Shown: positions 59,444-64,000 of the stretch, piece after piece
Layout of the letters: each line of letters begins with the position of its first letter
Numbering within the stretch: position 1 is the stretch's first letter
NCBI GenBank assembly: GCA_022316685.1
Contig: JAKJHU010000037.1
Coordinates: forward strand, 2,405,792 to 2,469,791
DNA from: Progne subis subis
Taxonomy: Eukaryota > Chordata > Aves > Passeriformes > Hirundinidae
Length of the DNA: 64,000 nucleotides
Direction: 5' to 3'
Made by a program: the position numbers and the translations under genes
The notes under the pieces: model-generated
The model's input: only the letters and a program-made list of their open reading frames with translations
Told to the model about the DNA's origin: nothing
Databases searched by the model: none

Positions 59444-59477
<34 letters not shown>

Positions 59478-62400
59478 AGACACATCAAACAAAAACTAGT
59501 AAAACAGCGACAACAGTGAGTTTGGGGTGAGATAACACAGCAGCTTCTTTTAAAGAAAAAGGAGAATTTGCAGTTGAAATTGAGTTAAATTGCTTGGGAT
59601 CTGTAGCACTGCAGCTGCTGCTGGGGCAAATTACAAGTTTGTGCAGTGACCAACACAACACAACTGACTGAGTGTTTGTACAGATCCTGAACAGAAGCTT
59701 CAAAGAGGTATGAACTGCTCACTGATCCTCACTTCCACCGCTCATTATTACCTTGCTGATCAAAGAGAAATATTTCTGAGCAAGATGGAGGAATCAGATA
59801 ATGATATTCGCCTATTTAGTGAAATTTAATTTTAGTAGCTCTTCCTTTGTGGCTTTGAAGAAAGGACTCTTGTTCCACTTACTGTCAATTAAACAGAAGG
59901 TGAATGGATTCAGCCTAGCAAGAAAGTTCAGCCCTGCTGCGAGGAGATACATGCCAGGAGCTCACCAGGGTGTAACATCACAAATGTTATGGATATGCAA
60001 ATGACTGTGACTTCTTCTCATAATAATTTTAATGGTACCGAGTTAAATATCTAGGTAGAGCATGAAAGTGTATCACTCTTATCCCAACTGCTCGCACTTT
60101 TAAAACCAAGCTTACTTAACGAGGAAGGTAATACAAAATTCTCTTTTCATTCATGGGAACTCCTGAGTTTCAAACTTTGCAAATTCGATCCAAACGGCAC
60201 AGAATTTTTCTTTAAAATAATTGCAATTTTGGTCCATTAACTTCCAAAATCAAACAACAATCTTTGTTTCAAATGGCTTTCTCACAAAAACTGTAGGAAA
60301 ATAGAACTGGTGAAAACCTTGGGAAGTCATCCCTTTGATGCAGGATCTGCTGTCTCTGTATTATTTCTGTCAATTGTTATTCTAATCTCATCTTGAAAGG
60401 ACTTCTTCATGAAGAGCTACAACCTCCTTCATACCTCACTGCCAGAATTCAGAATGCTATAGCATCTCCTTATGTCTAATGGACATAAGGAAATCTCTCT
60501 GACCTCTGTTTAAACCAGGCATTTCTAATCCTCTTTGTTCAAAACAGGGAAAGACAAGCCCTGTCCTCTTTGCAACCATCCTCTCCATCTTTGCAGACAG
60601 ACAGCATGATGATGGCGGGCAGTCTTTGGGCAAAATAACACATTTGCTGATCTTTACAAGAAGTCCTGTTTTCTCAATTTCTGACTGCATTCACCCTATT
60701 CACATCACTCTTAAAAGCGTGGTGCCCAAACTGGACAGACTATTCTACCTGGGACCGTACTACTGCTGAAGAGATTGTAGGAGAGACCACACTGATTGTT
60801 CCCTGTTTATAGATCCCACTAAGTTATCTGGCTTTTTTGGATCACTACCACACAGTTCACTTCTACTCTGCATCCCTCAAGTTTTACAAAATTCTTGGCC
60901 TAGGTTACAGGAACTCTGAGTTTAGGGATATCTCTACCCTGTAGATGGCCACAGGCTGCAATACTGAGCTGATTTTACATGATCCTTCACTGATACCACA
61001 GAATCTCTTGCAGAAATAAAGTTTTCTACCGTTCTCCTTATGCCCTTGCAGCATATCTACACAGCATGCCAGAGAGGGACCTAATCTGAAGATAATTTTA
61101 GAAATGTCACAGAAAACCTGAGCCATACAACTGAGCTTTGAAGATTTATGGAAAAAAGAGCTGATCAGAAACCACCTTTAACTTGTAAACCATTTTCAGC
61201 TGAACTAGAAACCATAAAAGGGAAAAAGAAAAAATAGATTAACATTTCTCAAGCAGCTTTCCAGGTTAGACTAACACAGTGGAGAGACTGTCAGCCTAAG
61301 TATGTTTTGCAGAACAGAGTCTCTTCTTGCGGGCTGAATACAGACTAAAGCCAGACTGTTCATCTACTGCATTTTTCCTTTTTTTTTTTTTTTAAATCTT
61401 ATTTCCTCTTTAGTAGCTGCAGCATTTCCTTTCCTATCACCACCAAAATGATCAGGGCAGTCCTTAGATGTTACAACAAAATATTGCCATTTCATCAAAA
61501 TTAGCTTACACCTTGTAATAATTAACTAATTGTGTGGTACAGTTGGCATGTATGCGGACAAAGCCTAGAAAACTGCAAAATCATTCAGGCCCTAACATTT
61601 TAAGAAGTCCATGGACTGTCCCTAGAAATGAAAATATACAACAGCATGTTCATAAAAACTAATACATTCTATACAAGAGCTATTTTCTCATTATTTTTGA
61701 AAGGGTCTCTTCATGCCCTGTGCAATGATTTATCTGTTTTCTTCACCTGCCTTTACAGAAGTTTTTAATGTGGCATCCAGTCACTCGAAAGCAGAGCAAC
61801 AGATTTACGCTCACCTATAGTTCTATTATAATTTTGACCATCATCAAAATTACAACAGAAGTAATTATTCTGGGTAAACTGAAAATTCACAAAAATGGCT
61901 AATTATGTGCACATGGATTAAATGTAGAATGGCTGTGCATATATTTGTCTAAAACCTGTGGCGGATGCCTTGGGTCAATATTGACTTGGGGATTCCTAAT
62001 GTATTTTTACAACATCTAATTTTGAGAGCAAAGTGTGTGCTGCAGAGAACATTTGGTATCACAATAATTAATCTGATTTCTTTGCAAACAAACAGATCAC
62101 AAGTCCTTTGGTAAACATTTAAACAGCTTACAGCAAACACATTCTACATGTCATATAATTTATTATCAAGTACTCCAGACTCCTAACTATTTAATTAAAA
62201 CAAAGAGCCAGTCTGCTTTTCTTGCATGGACCCAGATACTTATTCTACTCTCTGGGTATCAGAATGTGAACCTCTTTAATGCACCTAGATCTGTAACCAG
62301 AGCTAGAACTAATAAGGAATAAATAAAACCTAAGAAAATTTACTTTGACTGCAAGTGAAAACAGCAAGCTTTAAATTCAAGACAAATATACATGTTTCTA

Positions 62401-63880
62401 GAGACAAATAAGCGCAGCTTGCTTATTAAAGCACTTAAAATATCTAAAAGTAACATCTTCAACACAATTACTTTTGTCTAATTATTGACAGATTTTTGTC
62501 TTGCTAAAGAAATGATACTGGTAATTTAAAGTTACAAGAGAAGCCTTTCTCACAACTCATGTGAAAACAGATTGGAAAACAAACACATGCTTACCACATC
62601 ACACCTGTTAAAATGCCATTGTTTTAACAGAATTTCCACCTTTGGAAGCCTCTTTGAATATGAAGAATAAACTTGCATTAAAATTTCAAAAGTACTTGGT
62701 GAAAAATCAAAATACACACTCATCCTCCAGTGAGCAGGAATATCAACTGGATTTCACGAGTCACTTCATATCATCTACACCAAAGCTCACTAACACCTTC
62801 CATTCCTCAGAAAAGACACATAACTCCAGCTCTGTCTACTATCTAATTCTGTTTTTCAACCAGGATTAAATTCTTCTTTCTGAGGTGAGTTGGTTTGGGG
62901 TTGGTTTGTTTTTCTTTCCATTTTTAGTCTGGTCTAATTTCTCACAAGAGTCAGTAGGACACTGAAACAAACATGGGAACTCACAGTATTACAATGGTGA
63001 GCAATAGTTTAGGACTGTGCCACCTGTGCTGGCAAATCCTGCTTGTCTACGTGCAGTGTAGGTCACTTACAGTAGCAAAGACAGGTCCCTGCTCTGAACA
63101 ACACCTATGAAACCAACACAAGATGCCTCTCCTGGCCAACACATGTCTGTCCCCAGAATACTGGCAGTGCAGCTGTTACAAGCACCAGATATTTTATCTG
63201 CCTCAGCAAACTTTGTGCTGCAGAGGTGGTCTTTGTTTTCTTCTGTACTGATTTTGTACTTTACGTTGCCTGTGTGCTATTTAGCTGACGTTTGGCTGAG
63301 TTTCTGCATCATTGTCATCAAGACAGTTATTTTTAGAAACAGTGTATGATTCCCTGTGTGCTGAGTTATGGATGTCTATGGATGAAGTCACTGAGATGCC
63401 TGTGCTGACAAATCTGCTGGTATTTCCTCCCTTGATGATATCATGTACCTAACAACAGATGTGCACATCAAACTAGTAGTCCAGATGTTCTCTCTGAAAC
63501 CATGCTTTAAAAATAGTAGCATCCCTTATTGCAAGAGCTGTCTTCTAATTTAATAATGTAAGAAGATAGTTTGCAAAAGATCAGTCTCCAAACTTTTGCT
63601 TCTTCAAGAATATGGAAGTATTTCTCATGGTATTTGCGTCATAGGACACAATTAGGAAATCCCTAACATTTAAATGAAGTAAAGTACAAGAGTGTGTTTG
63701 CTTGTCAAACCCACCTGTCAAATGTATGTCTTTCCGAAGATCCATCCCTGAGGTAACCAGAGCTATGTTTGTAATTCAATCCCAACAGTAGCACAGCCAT
63801 TTTCATATCCTTACCTGAACCGTTCGTCCCGCGTTGATGTGCTCTTCGTGCAATCTGTCCCAGAGCCTGCATCTCTGATA
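49890..63880 (-). CDS. STX17: STX17, autophagosomal syntaxin 17, six C-terminal coding exons (5'-partial)
   Basis: Qa-SNARE recruited to completed autophagosomes, where it pairs with SNAP29 and lysosomal VAMP8 and binds HOPS and Atg8-family proteins to drive fusion. It also acts at the ER and mitochondria. Coding parts, 5' to 3' on the - strand, are 63815-63880, 57780-57999, 52551-52669, 52391-52441, 50816-50902 and 49890-50129. They join into one open frame of about 260 residues aligning with human STX17 from Tyr42 to its end. Order: N-terminal helical region, linker with a WESL LC3-interacting motif, SNARE helix with the zero-layer Gln, then the glycine-rich hairpin membrane anchor and a basic tail. 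The exon with the start codon and first 41 residues lies beyond 64000. The gene converges on ERP44. Confidence 0.97.
50130..50815 (-). other. STX17: STX17 intron 7
   Basis: A 686-bp intron with GTAGGG donor and TTTACAG acceptor. No gene or repeat family is seen; there are short A-runs near the acceptor. Confidence 0.87.
50816..50902 (-). CDS. STX17: STX17 exon 7: SNARE core with zero-layer glutamine
   Basis: An 87-bp exon of 29 codons between an ATCTAG acceptor and a GTAGGG donor. It encodes SQQEKIDRIEDHVNSAAANV followed by EEGTKNLGK. The zero-layer Gln196 is present. Lys219 and Lys223, reported acetylation sites in human, are conserved. Human has KIDSIAD where this has KIDRIED, so the TBK1 site Ser202 is Arg here. 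Confidence 0.96.
50903..52390 (-). other. STX17: STX17 intron 6
   Basis: A 1488-bp intron. In horses a 4.6-kb duplication inside STX17 intron 6 causes the Grey coat phenotype. Here the intron is short and I see no internal duplication of that kind, nor any mobile element. Confidence 0.82.
52391..52441 (-). CDS. STX17: STX17 exon 6: start of SNARE helix
   Basis: A 51-bp exon of 17 codons between TATTTGCAG and GTAAGT. It encodes DLLELSQLVTEFSFLVC. FSFL matches the second reported LC3-interacting motif of human STX17 (FSLL, 189-192). The final Cys replaces human Asn194. It depends on using the GTAAGT donor and not the overlapping GTGTAA two bases earlier, which would break the frame. Confidence 0.93.
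52551..52669 (-). CDS. STX17: STX17 exon 5: linker with Tyr157 region and LC3-interacting motif
   Basis: Acceptor CTCATTCAG, donor GTATGT, 119 bp. It reads ETLYNTEVKDGSQSLIQIYS, then RLPEIPQEENAAESWESLEG. The tyrosine equivalent to human Tyr157, a reported PTPN2-controlled site, is kept in QIY, followed by one extra residue relative to human. WESL corresponds to the human LC3-interacting motif WETL (172-175). The first codon is split with exon 4. Confidence 0.96.
52670..57779 (-). other. STX17: STX17 intron 4 with CR1 element
   Basis: A 5110-bp intron with GTAGTA donor and TTCAG acceptor. It contains the CR1 copy at 55.6-56.7 kb and a strongly AT-rich stretch at about 53.7-54.7 kb. The frame of 133 codons at 53161-53562 (- strand) has no recognisable family. 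Confidence 0.82.
55640..56740 (+). mobile_element. CR1 LINE 3' end, with probable decayed ORF2 upstream
   Basis: The segment from about 56535 to 56740 is a clear CR1 3' end: TTTTTTACCATGAGGGTGGT, GCACAGGCTGCCCAGAGAAG, GTTCAAGGCCAGGTTGCATG, GGAGGTGTCCCTATCC, then a terminal GGTTCTATGGCTCTGTG. The preceding 55640-56530 is less certain. Parts such as TTGGTCCCAGAGGACTGCAA resemble the region of a CR1-like ORF2 that encodes the Pro-Glu-Asp-Trp motif, heavily decayed. It lies in STX17 intron 4, antisense to STX17. Confidence 0.78.
57780..57999 (-). CDS. STX17: STX17 exon 4: N-terminal helices
   Basis: Acceptor TGCTCTTGCAG, donor GTAGTA, 220 bp, ending with one base of a Glu codon. It reads QLRANMREMEKLCLRVRQED, then ILVLQRMINPVKEEASVAIR, then DFLQLHSESAKELERELKGQ and EDASLTRSATLGQ. 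The human equivalent begins QLRSNIREIEKLCLKVRKDD. The last third (the linker after the helices) is the most diverged and one or two residues shorter than human. Confidence 0.96.
59444..59474 (+). repeat. A31 homopolymer
   Basis: 31 consecutive A followed by GAGAGA, in STX17 intron 3. On the STX17 sense strand it is a T-run. No LINE 3' end is recognised directly before it. Confidence 0.95.
60300..60870 (-). mobile_element. Old CR1-like LINE fragment, reverse orientation
   Basis: The + strand carries a very diverged reverse-complement CR1-like 3' region. Recognisable pieces are the CTCCTTATGTCTAATGGACA area, corresponding to the usual 'taatgtctaa' block, and GTGGTGCCCAAACTGGACAG, which matches the conserved 'gtgcccaaaactggacac' block of ancient amniote CR1/L3 copies. 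The order of blocks is as expected. It lies in STX17 intron 3, sense to STX17. Boundaries are rough. Confidence 0.6.
63815..63880 (-). CDS. STX17: STX17 exon 3 (human numbering): N-terminal helical region
   Basis: On the - strand it follows GCTCTGTCTTAG and ends at a GTAAGG donor. It is 66 bp, 22 codons, in phase 0 at both ends. It reads YQRCRLWDRLHEEHINAGRT plus VQ, against human YQRCRIWDKLHEEHINAGRTVQ. This is the first STX17 exon in the window. Confidence 0.96.
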
Positions 63881-64000
63881 CTAAGACAGAGCAAAAGGAC
63901 TCCTTAGAATTGCTATTTTTACCAACTGGATATGCAGAAAAAAAGCCACCTTTGGTAAATGATCACTTTAATTTTCCAAAACTGAAAGTAAAGAAGTTGA
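63881..64000 (-). other. STX17: STX17 intron 2 (3' end only)
   Basis: The last 120 bases of the intron before exon 3 on the - strand, ending in a pyrimidine-rich acceptor. The 5' exons of the gene are outside the window. Confidence 0.9.

Larger units (their letters stand above)
58000..63814 (-). other. STX17: STX17 intron 3 with old CR1 fragment
   Basis: A 5815-bp intron with GTAAGG donor and TTGCAG acceptor. It contains an A31 run (59444-59474) and a diverged CR1 (60.3-60.9 kb). The remainder, 61-63.8 kb, is AT-rich with no gene seen. Confidence 0.82.

Overview
This is an intron-rich window of vertebrate nuclear DNA, most likely from a bird. It is AT-rich and poor in CpG. Decayed CR1-family LINEs are its main recognisable repeats, with one solo LTR of endogenous-retrovirus type and no Alu-like SINEs. 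The introns are short for a vertebrate. A turtle or crocodilian is not formally excluded, because they also carry CR1. Human 9q31 is largely homologous to the avian Z chromosome, so Z linkage is plausible; that is an inference and is not visible in the sequence.

Two protein-coding genes lie tail to tail. On the + strand, positions 1-44672 hold ERP44 (endoplasmic reticulum protein 44, a thioredoxin-fold chaperone of the early secretory pathway), from inside intron 1 to the stop codon. Eleven coding exons (exons 2-12 in human numbering) join to 1164 nt, or 387 codons plus stop. With a 19-codon exon 1 upstream of the window this gives 406 residues, the human length. On the - strand, positions 49890-63880 hold six coding exons of STX17 (syntaxin 17, the autophagosomal Qa-SNARE), encoding about 260 C-terminal residues. 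The exons carrying its start and first 41 residues lie beyond position 64000. The two genes converge on 45-49.9 kb, which holds 3' UTR sequence, several poly(A) signals and no recognisable gene.

The genes act separately. ERP44 retains client proteins such as Ero1 oxidoreductases and IgM or adiponectin subunits by thiol-dependent retrieval from the Golgi. STX17 pairs with SNAP29 and VAMP8 to fuse autophagosomes with lysosomes. They are conserved neighbours, not an operon or pathway cluster.

Four CR1 pieces are visible: about 3.7-4.3 kb, 35.3-35.7 kb, 55.6-56.7 kb and 60.3-60.9 kb. An LTR lies at about 30.3-30.6 kb in ERP44 intron 6. The observations most worth checking are two protein differences from human: STX17 has Arg where mammals have the TBK1-target Ser202, and ERP44 ends in KDEL rather than RDEL. 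Also worth checking are opposed poly(A) signals about 50 bp apart between the genes, an LTR with sense-oriented TATA and poly(A) signals inside ERP44, and a few exon-like open segments in ERP44 intron 1. I found no clear evidence of an undescribed biological system.
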